The notes under the pieces were generated by a model, which saw only the letters and a program-made list of their open reading frames with translations, searched no databases and was not told the DNA's origin. A DNA stretch of 33,758 nucleotides from an uncultured Mycoplasmatota bacterium (lineage in GTDB: Bacteria > Bacillota_I > Bacilli_A > RF39 > UBA660). Of this stretch, positions 22,138 through 31,575 are shown piece by piece (position 1 is the stretch's first letter; every line of letters begins with the position of its first letter). Where the stretch lies: positions 1 to 33,758 of the forward strand of contig USNG01000017.1 of the NCBI GenBank assembly GCA_900556025.1, written 5' to 3'. The translations under genes were made by a program, and so were the position numbers.

Positions 22138-22524
22138 ATGACACTTTATGTTGATGAAAAATACTATTCTGATAATTTTAATGGTAATAAATTACCAGAA
22201 GATGAAATTGAAAAGTATTTGAGATTAGCACAAGAAAAAATTGATAGTATAACTTACAATAGAATAGTTGCAATAGGATTTAATAATTTAACTAAATTCC
22301 AACAAGAAAAGATAAAAGATGCAATTTGTTATCAAGCAGAATATATCTATGTAAATGGATATAACAATGAAGATAATAGAGATGTGTCTTCTTATAGCGT
22401 GTTAGACATATCTGTAAGCGTAGATAATTCTAATGATAATAAAACAATAGCACAAAGGGAAAATATGTCTGAAATGGCTTATGATTATGTTCATAAGACT
22501 GGTTTAGATAGCAAATTGAGATAA
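22138..22524 (+). CDS. head-tail connector (adaptor) protein
   Basis: The 128-residue protein has AGGAGGTGG upstream. The helical pattern LPEDEIEKYLRLAQEKIDSI, FQQEKIKDAICYQAEYIYV and the end YDYVHKTGLDSKLR fit the gp6/gp15-type adaptor that binds below the portal. The order (capsid, adaptor, stopper, tail genes) supports it. Confidence 0.82.
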   Translation: MTLYVDEKYYSDNFNGNKLPEDEIEKYLRLAQEKIDSITYNRIVAIGFNNLTKFQQEKIKDAICYQAEYIYVNGYNNEDNRDVSSYSVLDISVSVDNSNDNKTIAQRENMSEMAYDYVHKTGLDSKLR

Positions 22525-22871
22525 TGGCTAATAAAATTAGTGTATTACCTTTTCCAGACTGGCTATTAAAAACTGATTATTCACTTATTTTAAATCAAGA
22601 AGGAATTTCAGAAGATGGAAGTCCGCTTGAAAGTTTAAAAGCAAGTGGTAAATGTATATTCAGTGAAAAATCTAAAAGAATTATTGATGCAGAAGGTAAA
22701 CAAATTACTTTACTTGGAAAAGTTATTATAAAAGGTGATATAGCACCATCATTAAAAAATGTTAGTGATGGTGCTATTACTATAAATGGCAATAGTTATG
22801 AAATATATGCTGGTTATAGGCCTAGAAACCCTAATGGTACAGTTCATCATACGGAGTTTGAAATAAAATGA
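22524..22871 (+). CDS. head closure (stopper) protein
   Basis: The 115-residue protein overlaps the previous stop (ATAATGG). It is beta-rich, with KRIIDAEGKQITLLGKVIIK and DGAITINGNSYEIYAGYRPR, the small-barrel pattern of SPP1 gp16-type stoppers. It should close the head after packaging. The assignment rests on fold pattern and gene order. Confidence 0.72.
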   Translation: MANKISVLPFPDWLLKTDYSLILNQEGISEDGSPLESLKASGKCIFSEKSKRIIDAEGKQITLLGKVIIKGDIAPSLKNVSDGAITINGNSYEIYAGYRPRNPNGTVHHTEFEIK

Positions 22872-23248
22872 AATTAAATGCAAAAGTTAAAGGCAAGATC
22901 AATTTAAAAAATAATGCTATGATCAAACAAATTGCTGTTCAGTCATTAGTAGAAACTGCTGATGCAGTAAAATGTGATTTGCAAAGAAGCCAAACTATGC
23001 CATTTGATACTGGAGAACTGCAAAATAGAAGCACATTTGTAGATGCTTCTAAAAAAAACAGTGGAAAAGTATCCATTGTATCAGACACACCATATGCAAG
23101 AAGGTTATATATGCATCCTGAATATAATTTTAGGAAAGATAAAAACAAAAATGCAGGCGGTGAATGGTTTGGACCATACATTAATGGAAATAAAAAAGAT
23201 TTTGCTAAAAAGAAATTTGCTAAAATTACGAAAGGTAAATTAAAATGA
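22868..23248 (+). CDS. minor capsid/tail-joining protein (Minor_capsid_2-like)
   Basis: The 126-residue basic protein has MPFDTGELQNRSTFVD, then VSIVSDTPYARRLYMHPEYN and GGEWFGPYINGN, the hallmarks of the Bacillota Minor_capsid_2 family, which includes HK97 gp10-like head-tail joining proteins. It starts 4 bases before the end of the stopper gene and lies before the tail terminator. It acts at the head-tail interface. Confidence 0.82.
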   Translation: MKLNAKVKGKINLKNNAMIKQIAVQSLVETADAVKCDLQRSQTMPFDTGELQNRSTFVDASKKNSGKVSIVSDTPYARRLYMHPEYNFRKDKNKNAGGEWFGPYINGNKKDFAKKKFAKITKGKLK

Positions 23249-23631
23249 CATTAAAGCAATATAAAGATTATTTTAAAGAGAACTTCAAGTGGACTGAATC
23301 TATTAGTATAGGAAAAATTGATAATAACAAAGAGAAAGCAATTTGCTTCTATGATAAAAGAACACGACCTTATGTTGGAATTATTGGTGGAAATAAAAAT
23401 AAATCCACAACTATTAAACCTATAACTATTCTATTAAGATATACTAAAAACCAAAATGATGCCGAAATAATGGCACAAAAAATATATGATTTCTTTAATG
23501 AGAAGTCATTTTTTATTGAAGAAAAAAGAGTATTCATTCAAATGTTATATGAAGGGCCTATTAGTTTAGGAACAGATGATAACAATGTATATGAATATTC
23601 AATTGAATTTGATTCGTACGAAGAAAGGTGA
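23245..23631 (+). CDS. tail terminator (Minor_capsid_3-like)
   Basis: The 128-residue protein overlaps its neighbour by 4 bases. TTIKPITILLRYTKNQNDAE, then MAQKIYDFFN and YEGPISLGTDDNNVYEYSIE fit the tail-terminator fold of the Minor_capsid_3 group. It caps the tail tube and joins it to the head. The tail tube gene follows directly. Confidence 0.78.
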   Translation: MTLKQYKDYFKENFKWTESISIGKIDNNKEKAICFYDKRTRPYVGIIGGNKNKSTTIKPITILLRYTKNQNDAEIMAQKIYDFFNEKSFFIEEKRVFIQMLYEGPISLGTDDNNVYEYSIEFDSYEER

Positions 23632-23641
23632 GTGATTAATA

Positions 23642-24088
23642 ATGGCTACAGTTACTGTAGGACAATATGCTGTTAGTGAATGCAAAGTTAAAGTTAAAAC
23701 ATCTGCTGCAAGTACTCAAACAGCAGTTTATAGCGAAATTGCGGATTTAGAAGAAGTAAGTTTAAGTTTAGAAAGCAATACTGAAACTTGGCATTCAATT
23801 AAAGATGGTGGATGGCAAAATGCATTGCTAACTGCAAAAGCATTAACTGGTTCATTTAGTGGTAAGAGAACATTAGGAGATGCTGGAAATGATTATCTTG
23901 AAAGTTTAAGATATAACATTGGTAAATCTGCTGAAGCAGACTGGCAAATTGAATTTCCAGATGGATCTAAATTAGAATTTACAGCAGTTACTGCTTTAAC
24001 AGACATATTAGGTGCTGCTACTGATGTTGCACCATTAAGCGGTGATTTAACAGGTAAAGGAAAACCTACATTTACACCAGCTAGTTAG
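23642..24088 (+). CDS. major tail tube protein
   Basis: The 148-residue protein has AAGGTGAG upstream. It is beta-rich (QYAVSECKVKVKTSAASTQT, then ALTGSFSGKRTLGDAGNDYL and EFPDGSKLEFTAVTALTDIL), the pattern of TP901-1-like tail tube proteins. It builds the long non-contractile tube. A strong terminator follows immediately and may raise its amount relative to later tail proteins. Confidence 0.88.
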   Translation: MATVTVGQYAVSECKVKVKTSAASTQTAVYSEIADLEEVSLSLESNTETWHSIKDGGWQNALLTAKALTGSFSGKRTLGDAGNDYLESLRYNIGKSAEADWQIEFPDGSKLEFTAVTALTDILGAATDVAPLSGDLTGKGKPTFTPAS

Positions 24089-24105
24089 TTTAAACAAATA
24101 AATAG

Positions 24106-24143
24106 AGGGTGAAGATTTATAAAAAATCTTTGCCCTTATTTTT
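24106..24143 (+). terminator. strong intrinsic terminator after the tail tube gene
   Basis: A 13-bp stem joins AGGGTGAAGATTT (24106-24118) and AAATCTTTGCCCT (24124-24136), with two G-T pairs and a 5-base loop, followed by a long T run (TATTTTTTT). It lies between the tail tube and the chaperone genes. Partial readthrough would set the ratio between them. Confidence 0.88.
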
Positions 24144-24167
24144 TTATATAAGAAAGGAAAACAAATT

Positions 24168-24506
24168 ATGAGAATTATAGATACAGGAATTACAAAAGAA
24201 ATATTAAGTGGAGATAATCAACCACAATTAAAAATAGGAGATAAACTATACACTGTTGATAACAGACAAAAAACATTTGAAAAGATACAAAAAGTTCAAA
24301 GTAATGCTGAATTAAGTGAAGAAGAAAAGACAAATCAAATTTATGAACTTGCTTTAGGTAAAGAAAATGCATTAGAAATAATTGATTTAGATTTACCGGT
24401 TGATTTTGCTACGTATTTGAGTTTTTGCATTATGGGTGCAATAACTGGAGAAGATCCAAAAGAACTTCAAAGAATTGCAAAAGAACAAGCCAGAAAAAAC
24501 TTATAG
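24168..24506 (+). CDS. tail assembly chaperone, short form (gpG-like)
   Basis: The 112-residue protein has GAAAGGAAA upstream. It is helical and acidic, with LDLPVDFATYLSFCIMGAIT near the end, matching the gpG-like chaperones that precede the tape measure gene. Near its stop lies the slippery A-AAA-AAC and a stem-loop, so part of the ribosomes continue into the -1 frame. It should bind the tape measure protein during tail assembly. Confidence 0.82.
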   Translation: MRIIDTGITKEILSGDNQPQLKIGDKLYTVDNRQKTFEKIQKVQSNAELSEEEKTNQIYELALGKENALEIIDLDLPVDFATYLSFCIMGAITGEDPKELQRIAKEQARKNL

Positions 24507-24545
24507 TCCCGGAAAGTTTCTATGATATGGAATATGACCGGGACT
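24494..24545 (+). promoter_or_regulatory. programmed -1 frameshift signal
   Basis: A-AAA-AAC (24494-24500) is a canonical slippery heptamer in the correct register (AGA AAA AAC). Four bases later, AGTCCCGG (24505-24512) pairs perfectly with CCGGGACT (24538-24545), an 8-bp GC-rich stem in otherwise AT-rich DNA. After slippage the reading continues AAA CTT ATA GTC, exactly the frame of the next chaperone part. Confidence 0.88.
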
Positions 24546-24838
24546 TAATTGTATCTAGTTTTGCCCAGCAATATGGAATAAGACTTTACTATGAATATGA
24601 TAAAATTTCGTGTCAAGAGTTTAGACAATTATTGAGTGGGTTAAATGAAGATACGCCTCTTGGTTATGTTGTTCAAATTAGATCGGAAACCGATTCTAAA
24701 AAAATTCGTGAAATGACAAAAAAAGAAAAAGAAATAAGAAACGAATGGAATCATTTTAAACTAAAAAATAAAAAACAACAAAAAATTGAACTAAAGAAAG
24801 AAGATATATCAAAAGTATTTTCTTCAATGTTTAGATAG
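24500..24838 (+). CDS. frameshift extension of the tail chaperone (gpGT-like, Gp15-family part)
   Basis: In the -1 frame the sequence reads LIVPESFYDMEYDRDLIVSS, FAQQYGIRLYYEYD and EFRQLLSGLNEDTPLGYVVQ, the pattern of the phage Gp15 family. There is no good start in this frame: an ATG at 24425 has no ribosome binding site, and its residues before the slip are unlike the family. The product is therefore the GT fusion made by -1 frameshifting from 24168, about 223 residues. Expected use is as chaperone together with the short form. Confidence 0.82.
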   Translation, partial: LIVPESFYDMEYDRDLIVSSFAQQYGIRLYYEYDKISCQEFRQLLSGLNEDTPLGYVVQIRSETDSKKIREMTKKEKEIRNEWNHFKLKNKKQQKIELKKEDISKVFSSMFR

Positions 24839-24848
24839 GAGGTGAAAT

Positions 24849-27329
24849 ATGGCAAAATCAACAAATGTAGGAGCGGTTGATTTAGAACTTAAATTAAACT
24901 CTTCTAATTATGATAAACAATTGAACAATAAGGTAAAGGGAACTGAGAGTGCTTTTTCAAGTTCATTTGGAAAAATTGGGTCATTGGTTGCTGGTGCTTT
25001 TGCAGTAAAAACTGTTGCTAATTTTACGAAAAAATGCATTGATAGTGCAAGCAAAGTTCAGAGTGCATTTACTGGTTTAAACAGTATTGTACAAGGAACT
25101 GGAAATTCATTTTCATTAGCAAATGATTTTATAAAAAAATATACTGCCGATGGTTTAGTATCTATAGAAGAGACTGCTACTGCATATAAAAATCTATTAT
25201 CTAGAGGATATGACACTTCTCAAATTGAGGATACTCTTACTAGACTAAAAGATAGTGCTGCCTTTGGTAGACAAGCATCATATGATTTAGGTGAAGCAGT
25301 AGTTACTGCTACAGAAGGTTTAAAAAATGAAAATTCAATACTTGTAGATAATGCAGGCGTTACAAAGAATGTAGCTAAAATGTGGGAAGAATATGCTAAA
25401 AGTGTTGGTAAATCTTCTACTGCATTAACACAGCAAGAGAAGATTCAAGCAGAATATAAAGGTATCATGAATGAAACTAAATTTCAAGTTGGAGATGCGG
25501 CAAACTATACGAAGACTTTTGCAGGACAAATTCAACAATTAAAATTTAATTTTAATCAGATGACTGTTGCAATAGGTAAGGTTGTAGCACCGTTAGCACA
25601 ATTGTTTATACCAGTAATTAATACTGCAATAACAGCAGTAACGAGATTTTTTGAAAAAACTCAAGCAGTTTTAAGCGTTTTTGGTTTGAAAATGCCTGAA
25701 GTTATTACAAAAACATCTGATAGTTTAACTGGCGTTGGTGAATCTAGTAAAAATGCTGCTAAAGATGCGGTAAATTCTGCAAAAAAAATGAATAAAGCAT
25801 TTAGCGGTCTTGATGAAATTAGTGTGATAAGTACTAAATCAAACTCTGAAAATAAATCTGATAGTAGTGGTACATCTGGTGTATCTAAAAAATCAGAATC
25901 AATTGTTGAAGATAATGGAATTACAAATTCAATAAGTAGTATTGCTGATAAAATAATGAAATATATTAATCCATTGAAAAGTATTAGCTTTGATAATTTA
26001 ATTAAAGCTTTTGACAAACTAAAAAGAGCACTAAAGCCGTATACAAAAGGTTTATTTAATGGCTTAGAATGGTTTTATTTTAATATTTTGGTTCCATTTT
26101 CTAAATGGACTATTAAAGATTTAATTCCAAGTTTTTTGAATACATTAGCAGGTGCGTTAAATTTCCTGAGTCCTATTTTGAAAGGAATTAAGGAAGCTTT
26201 AATACAATTTTGGGACAAATTCTTACAACCTGTAGCATCATGGACTGGAGGAGTAATAGCAGATGTGTTAAATGCAATTGGAAATGCACTTAATTGGATA
26301 TCACAAAATGAAACCGCTACTGCAATACTCGAAAATGTAGGCAGAGCGCTTGGCGAGGTGTTAACATTAGGAATAATGATGCTAATTGCACCAATAAAAT
26401 TGTTAATGGATACTATTGATTTGTTAATAGAAAATTGGGGTATTCTTAAAGATTCAGCAATAACTGCTTGGAATAATATTAAAGAGAAATGGAATACTGC
26501 AGCAAATTGGTTTAATACTAATGTGGTTGTTCCAATAAAAAATTTGTTTTCTCCTATGATTAATTGGTTTACAGAATTATTTGGCAGTATTTGGCAGACT
26601 ACTAGTGATATTTTTGATAATATTGTTGGTATAATCACAGGAACAATTGAAACAATAAAGATAATATTTAATGCAATTGGAGGATGGTTCGATGAAAAGG
26701 TTTTGACGCCTTTAAAAAATAAATTTAGTACTGTTTTTGTGCCCTTAAAAGAAAATGCAAAACAAGCATGGGAGGGAATAAAAAGTGTTTTTTCTTCTGC
26801 TGCGACCTTTTTTAAAAATACATTTCAAAGTGCATGGGAAAAGGTTAAACAAGTATTTTCAGTTGGCGGAAGAATATTTGATGGTATTAAAGATGGAATA
26901 GTAAGTGGTTTTAAAATTATTGTAAATGCTCTGATAAGCGGTATTAATAAAGTTGTGTCAATTCCGTTTAATTCTATAAATAAGGTTTTACAAAAAATAA
27001 AAGATGTTAATATATTAGGCGTAGAGCCTTTTAAAAAAATAGTACATACAATTAATGTTCCACAAATTCCAAAACTTGCTCAAGGTGGCTATGCAAAAGC
27101 GAATAACCCTCAATTAGCAATCATTGGTGATAACAAACGTGAAGGTGAGATTGTTTCTCCAGAAAGCAAAATTTATGAGCAAACCTTAAAAGCAATTAAA
27201 GATTCTGGTACTACAGGTAAACAAGAAATTGAAATTACAATCTATCATAAATATGAAGATGGCAGAACTATTATTCAAAAAATAAATCAAGCACAAATAG
27301 ATGCAGGCAAATTGTTGTTAATTCAATAA
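24849..27329 (+). CDS. tape measure protein
   Basis: The 826-residue protein has TAGGAGGTG upstream. The N-terminal part is helical, with GAVDLELKLNSSNYDKQLNN and FGKIGSLVAGAFAVKTVANF. Long amphipathic and hydrophobic helical stretches follow (IMMLIAPIKLLMDTIDLLIE), and the end has LAQGGYAKANNPQLAIIGDN then GEIVSPESKIYE, a common tape measure C-terminus. Its length sets the length of the tail, and parts may enter the host membrane at injection. Position after the chaperones is standard. Confidence 0.93.
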   Translation: MAKSTNVGAVDLELKLNSSNYDKQLNNKVKGTESAFSSSFGKIGSLVAGAFAVKTVANFTKKCIDSASKVQSAFTGLNSIVQGTGNSFSLANDFIKKYTADGLVSIEETATAYKNLLSRGYDTSQIEDTLTRLKDSAAFGRQASYDLGEAVVTATEGLKNENSILVDNAGVTKNVAKMWEEYAKSVGKSSTALTQQEKIQAEYKGIMNETKFQVGDAANYTKTFAGQIQQLKFNFNQMTVAIGKVVAPLAQLFIPVINTAITAVTRFFEKTQAVLSVFGLKMPEVITKTSDSLTGVGESSKNAAKDAVNSAKKMNKAFSGLDEISVISTKSNSENKSDSSGTSGVSKKSESIVEDNGITNSISSIADKIMKYINPLKSISFDNLIKAFDKLKRALKPYTKGLFNGLEWFYFNILVPFSKWTIKDLIPSFLNTLAGALNFLSPILKGIKEALIQFWDKFLQPVASWTGGVIADVLNAIGNALNWISQNETATAILENVGRALGEVLTLGIMMLIAPIKLLMDTIDLLIENWGILKDSAITAWNNIKEKWNTAANWFNTNVVVPIKNLFSPMINWFTELFGSIWQTTSDIFDNIVGIITGTIETIKIIFNAIGGWFDEKVLTPLKNKFSTVFVPLKENAKQAWEGIKSVFSSAATFFKNTFQSAWEKVKQVFSVGGRIFDGIKDGIVSGFKIIVNALISGINKVVSIPFNSINKVLQKIKDVNILGVEPFKKIVHTINVPQIPKLAQGGYAKANNPQLAIIGDNKREGEIVSPESKIYEQTLKAIKDSGTTGKQEIEITIYHKYEDGRTIIQKINQAQIDAGKLLLIQ

Positions 27330-27366
27330 TTTGCCTTTTTACTTGCTTGTGAAAGAAGGTGAAATT

Positions 27367-27741
27367 ATGGAAAAATATCAATTTAAAGTAGATAATGTGA
27401 TGTTTGAAGCAGATGATATAAGCTATGAATATCAACAACAAGATGGAGATAATGCTGGTAGAAGTGATAATGGAACCATGTATAGAGACGTTATTGGACT
27501 AATTAATAAAGTCAGTTATGATTTTAAAGATTTTCGTGGAGAAGAAGAAATCTCCAAAATATTGAAATTATTAGAAAAAACAAGTTGTTCTTTATACTAC
27601 TACGATTTTAAAGAAAAAGATTGGTTAACTAAAAACATGTATGTTGTTGGTGATGCTATAAAGGTTAAAATTATTGATGATAATTTTACTTGTGAGCCAT
27701 TTCAAATAAGATTTGTTCAAATGGAAGTGGATGATATTTAA
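27367..27741 (+). CDS. DUF6711-like tail protein
   Basis: The 124-residue protein from ATG 27367 has GAAGGTG upstream; an earlier ATG at 27331 has none. QQQDGDNAGRSDNGTMYRDV and YKFK-like strands suit the DUF6711 family, which lies between the tape measure and the tail tip proteins in Bacillota phages. It is probably part of the distal tail. It shares its stop with the start of the next gene. Confidence 0.65.
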   Translation: MEKYQFKVDNVMFEADDISYEYQQQDGDNAGRSDNGTMYRDVIGLINKVSYDFKDFRGEEEISKILKLLEKTSCSLYYYDFKEKDWLTKNMYVVGDAIKVKIIDDNFTCEPFQIRFVQMEVDDI

Positions 27742-29324
27742 TGTATAGTGTTAGTAATAATTATAAAAATTACATAAAAACCAATCTATCGTTAAGTCCT
27801 AAATGTAAAATTGTAGTTGATAATATAACATATGACGGTTCTGTTATTAAAGCAGCCCCTAAAATCACACATAAGTGTGATAGGTCATTTGGAGAATTTC
27901 CAGCTAAAAGAGTTAACTTTGAAATATACAATTCAAATGGTGATTTGAATTTTGAAAATAAAGAAATCAAAGTTTATAAAGGTCTTTATATCAATAATGA
28001 GATTGAATGGGTACCACAAGGAATATTCAAACCAAATGCAACAAATATAACAACTGATGTCAGTGCAAAGACTATTACAATTCAAAATGCACAAGATAAA
28101 ACTCAATTATTTGATGTACCTTATGTAAGCACTTTATCTTGGGATAATAATCAAACACATACAGGAGAGGAAATAGTTGATGATATTTGTACTCAAATTG
28201 GTGTGGAGTTAGCAAACAATACATTTAATTGGGCATCTTATCAATTTAAACAACCTAATTTTACAGAAATAATAACTTGTAGAGAAATAATAAGAAGACT
28301 CGCTGAAATAGGTAATTCGATAGCCTTTATCAATAGGGAAGGCAAATTAGAAATAAAATCAAGAACTGTAACAAATGAATTAATAGAAAGAAAAAGGTAT
28401 TCAAATTTAACTAGAGAAAATATAGTTGGACCATACAATACATTAGTACTTGGAAAAGATGGATATAATAATGATATTGTTTATCCAGAAACTATAGAAG
28501 GCGATAGGATTGAATGCAAAATACTTGATAATCCATTTGTAGATTTGTATAGAGAAGAAATGATAGAATCTGTTGCATCATACTTTATTGGAACTTCATA
28601 TATACCGTTTGAACTATCAGATTTTGTTGATGGTTTTTATTTTGATTTAAATGATGAAATAGAAGTGATCGACAAAAATGGAAATCAATTCAAAAGTGTG
28701 ATTTTAAATTTTGAAACAACTAGTAGAATAAAGTCAAAGATTAGTGCTGATACGGAATCAAAATCTATAACAGATTACAATTTAGCCGGTAGTCAAAAAC
28801 AAGAAATGGATCAAGTTAAATTTGATATAGACCATGTTAAAAATCAAATAAATTCTGTTGTAAGCTCTGTGGAAGATTTAGATACTCAAGTTAATAACAA
28901 CTATCAAGAAATAAAAGAAAAGTTTAATGGTTATACACCAATTTCAAAGACTATTGAATTAGAAAAATCCGTTGAAACTATACAAACTAATACTTATACA
29001 AAAACTGAAATTAATACTAAATTAACTGATGGTTCAGTAACCAAAGTTCAAACAACAAGTGGAACATTTGATGAAGATGGTATGCACTATGCGAAAACAG
29101 GTGCTAGAACAAGTTCAACAATTAATCAAAGTGGGGTTTCTGTTAATGATACACAGTCGACTGATGAGTTGCTATTTGCTGGATATGATGAAGAACTAAA
29201 AGAATCAATTGTTCGCACTGAAAATCTAACCGTACGCAAATATTTCGTTTGTGGACAACATTCAAGAATGGAAGATTATATAGATGAAGATGGAAACGAA
29301 GGAACAGGAGTGTTTATTTTATGA
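27741..29324 (+). CDS. tail tip / baseplate protein
   Basis: The 527-residue protein has an N-terminal part (VSNNYKNYIKTNLSLSPKCK) and a strand-rich body with GIFKPNATNITTDVSAKTIT and LIERKRYSNLTRENIVGPYN, resembling the tail hub of Bacillota phages. Residues 345-425 look like a coiled coil with VKFDIDHVKNQINSVVSSVE, and the end (SGTFDEDGMHYAKTGARTSS, then NLTVRKYFVCGQHSRMEDY) is a trimeric fibre-like tip. It probably bridges the distal tail and the receptor-binding protein. Confidence 0.8.
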   Translation: MYSVSNNYKNYIKTNLSLSPKCKIVVDNITYDGSVIKAAPKITHKCDRSFGEFPAKRVNFEIYNSNGDLNFENKEIKVYKGLYINNEIEWVPQGIFKPNATNITTDVSAKTITIQNAQDKTQLFDVPYVSTLSWDNNQTHTGEEIVDDICTQIGVELANNTFNWASYQFKQPNFTEIITCREIIRRLAEIGNSIAFINREGKLEIKSRTVTNELIERKRYSNLTRENIVGPYNTLVLGKDGYNNDIVYPETIEGDRIECKILDNPFVDLYREEMIESVASYFIGTSYIPFELSDFVDGFYFDLNDEIEVIDKNGNQFKSVILNFETTSRIKSKISADTESKSITDYNLAGSQKQEMDQVKFDIDHVKNQINSVVSSVEDLDTQVNNNYQEIKEKFNGYTPISKTIELEKSVETIQTNTYTKTEINTKLTDGSVTKVQTTSGTFDEDGMHYAKTGARTSSTINQSGVSVNDTQSTDELLFAGYDEELKESIVRTENLTVRKYFVCGQHSRMEDYIDEDGNEGTGVFIL

Positions 29325-31564
29325 TGAAATTAAATATACAATTCTTTGCAAGTGGTACAATTGAGTTTCCACAAGCAGGTAGCAGTTATAAAACAATAAG
29401 AGGAAAAATTGAATGGAGCGAAAGTGAAGTATCTATTGAGAATAACACAAGCAAAATTCATACAAAATTATATGCTAAAGTTGGTACCGATGGTACTACA
29501 GGAAAGCAATGGCGTGGAAATGTAAATGTTGCTGGGAATAATCATAAATTTAGTAGTTTAGATTCTTCCACAACTATTAAAGGCACTTATGTACTATTAA
29601 AAGAATACGATGATACTATCACACATGAAAATGATGGTTCAAAAAAGATAACTATAAGTGGTAGTGTTACTGGTCCAAGTGGAACAACAATTGCTGGTGT
29701 AACATCAAGTGATAGTCAAGAAGTAACTCTTGCAACTATACCAAGAGCAAGTGAAATTACTGCTACAAATGCTGACATAGGCAGTAGTTCGATTATAGTT
29801 ATTAATAAGAAAAACGATAGTTTTACAACTACATTAAAATATAAATTTGCAAGTCAAACTGTCTATACAACAATAGTTGAAAAAACAACTGAAAAGACAT
29901 ATGGCTGGCAAATTCCAACAAGCTTTTATGCACTAATTCCAAATGAAAGATATGGCTCTTGCTCTATTCAAGCAACTACTTATAATGGTAATGAACAAGT
30001 TGGAGATGCTAAATATGTTGATATAAATATATTTGCAAACGAAACACTTTGTAGACCAACTATTAGTGGTACTTCAATAATTGATACAAACGAAAAATCA
30101 GTTGCATTAACAGGAAATAATACTAAATTCATTAAATATGTTAGTACTCCGAAACTTATATGGAATGCAAGTGCTAAAAATAGTGCTACACTAAAATCAC
30201 AAACTATAAATAATGTTAATGCTACAAGCCCATATCAATCAAGCTGGGCTGAATCATTTAAATTAAATGTAGTTGATACAAGAGAGTACTCTAACGCTTA
30301 TAATTTTACATTTCCAAGTGTTGTAAATTATTTTTATCCACAAATATCTGCGAGCGGCAAAAGAAAAACTTCTACAAGCTCTAATATTATATTAAATGTA
30401 AGTGGTAAATTTTTTAATGGATACTTTAGTGATACTAATAAAAATACTGCAACATTTGAATGTAAATATAAAAGAAAAACTGATAGTGATTGGACTTCAG
30501 TAACAATAGAACCAACTATAAATGAAGATGGTACGTTTACTCTTAGCAATTATGATTTAGGTAAAATATGCAACTACCAAACAAGTTGTCAATTTTCAAT
30601 TGTGATTACAGATAAGGTAAAATCAGAAATTAGTAATTTTCCAATTACAGTCGGAGAACCAAATCATTATTGGTATAAGAAAAATGATTTAAACCATTTT
30701 AGGGTAAATGGTCAATTAGATGTTAAAGATACTTTAAATATGTTTTATCGCAACAAGATCTACTGGAAAGAACCTGGCTATGGAGATAAATTTGCTATAG
30801 TTCCAGTGTTTAATGGTACTGGCGACAGCAATTATCTTGCGATAATGGCTGCAGTGGGAGATGCCGGAACTGATCCTAACCTAGATGGTATTGCTACTAT
30901 AACTGCAAAAAGTGGACATGTATGGTTAAAAGGAGATGCTAATCTTGGAGGTTATGCTAAAGTAAATGGTGAAATACTACCGAGTTACGAAGGTTGGTGT
31001 CTAGATGCTAATAATGCTTTACGTGAAGGAAGATATTGGTGTGGACATGAGACTACGAATGTACCAGGAAATACTCCATGGGGCTATCTAAGAGTAAGAG
31101 TATCAAATGGAAGTGTTATTAATCATATTGATAATTGGGGTTGGCAAGAGTATTTTTCTACAAGTGGTCGAAAATGGATTAGATATATAGTAAATAACAA
31201 TGACTGGTCAGCATGGAAAGAAATAAATACTCAAACAACACTATATGATAATACCTCTGGAACTAATGCAAACTTGACATTAAATGCTAGTGCTGCTAAT
31301 TATGATTATATTGAAATCTTTTTTAGAGATAATGATAATAACTATAATTCTGTTAAAGTTTGTAATCCAAATGGCAAGAGTGTATCATTAATTTCACACC
31401 ATAATAATGGTAATAATACTATTTGGTTTAAAGTGGCAATTGTAACAATATCTGGAAATTCAATAACATTTGGTAATAGTGAAGAAGTTAGATTAATACA
31501 TGGCTCTTCTCCGTCAATCAGTTCTTCATCAAACATTTATATAACTAGGGTAGTTGGTTATTAG
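29321..31564 (+). CDS. receptor-binding / minor structural protein, DUF859-type with pyocin-knob domain
   Basis: The 747-residue protein begins MMKLNIQFFASGTIEFPQAG. The first 470 residues are strand repeats of DUF859 type. Residues 560-660 carry the knob motif (TPWGYLRVRVSNGSVINHID, then NNDWSAWKEI) known from pyocins and phage tails. A C-terminal head domain (LTLNASAANYDYIEIFFRDN, ending NIYITRVVGY) should contact the cell surface. As the last large tail gene, it is the best candidate for host recognition. It overlaps its neighbour by 4 bases. Confidence 0.8.
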   Translation: MMKLNIQFFASGTIEFPQAGSSYKTIRGKIEWSESEVSIENNTSKIHTKLYAKVGTDGTTGKQWRGNVNVAGNNHKFSSLDSSTTIKGTYVLLKEYDDTITHENDGSKKITISGSVTGPSGTTIAGVTSSDSQEVTLATIPRASEITATNADIGSSSIIVINKKNDSFTTTLKYKFASQTVYTTIVEKTTEKTYGWQIPTSFYALIPNERYGSCSIQATTYNGNEQVGDAKYVDINIFANETLCRPTISGTSIIDTNEKSVALTGNNTKFIKYVSTPKLIWNASAKNSATLKSQTINNVNATSPYQSSWAESFKLNVVDTREYSNAYNFTFPSVVNYFYPQISASGKRKTSTSSNIILNVSGKFFNGYFSDTNKNTATFECKYKRKTDSDWTSVTIEPTINEDGTFTLSNYDLGKICNYQTSCQFSIVITDKVKSEISNFPITVGEPNHYWYKKNDLNHFRVNGQLDVKDTLNMFYRNKIYWKEPGYGDKFAIVPVFNGTGDSNYLAIMAAVGDAGTDPNLDGIATITAKSGHVWLKGDANLGGYAKVNGEILPSYEGWCLDANNALREGRYWCGHETTNVPGNTPWGYLRVRVSNGSVINHIDNWGWQEYFSTSGRKWIRYIVNNNDWSAWKEINTQTTLYDNTSGTNANLTLNASAANYDYIEIFFRDNDNNYNSVKVCNPNGKSVSLISHHNNGNNTIWFKVAIVTISGNSITFGNSEEVRLIHGSSPSISSSSNIYITRVVGY

Positions 31565-31575
31565 AAAGGAGTAAA

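Noticed and set aside
24425..24499. ATG 24425 as an independent start of the second chaperone gene
   Set aside because: No binding site is present, and its first residues are unlike the family; the frameshift signal accounts for expression.
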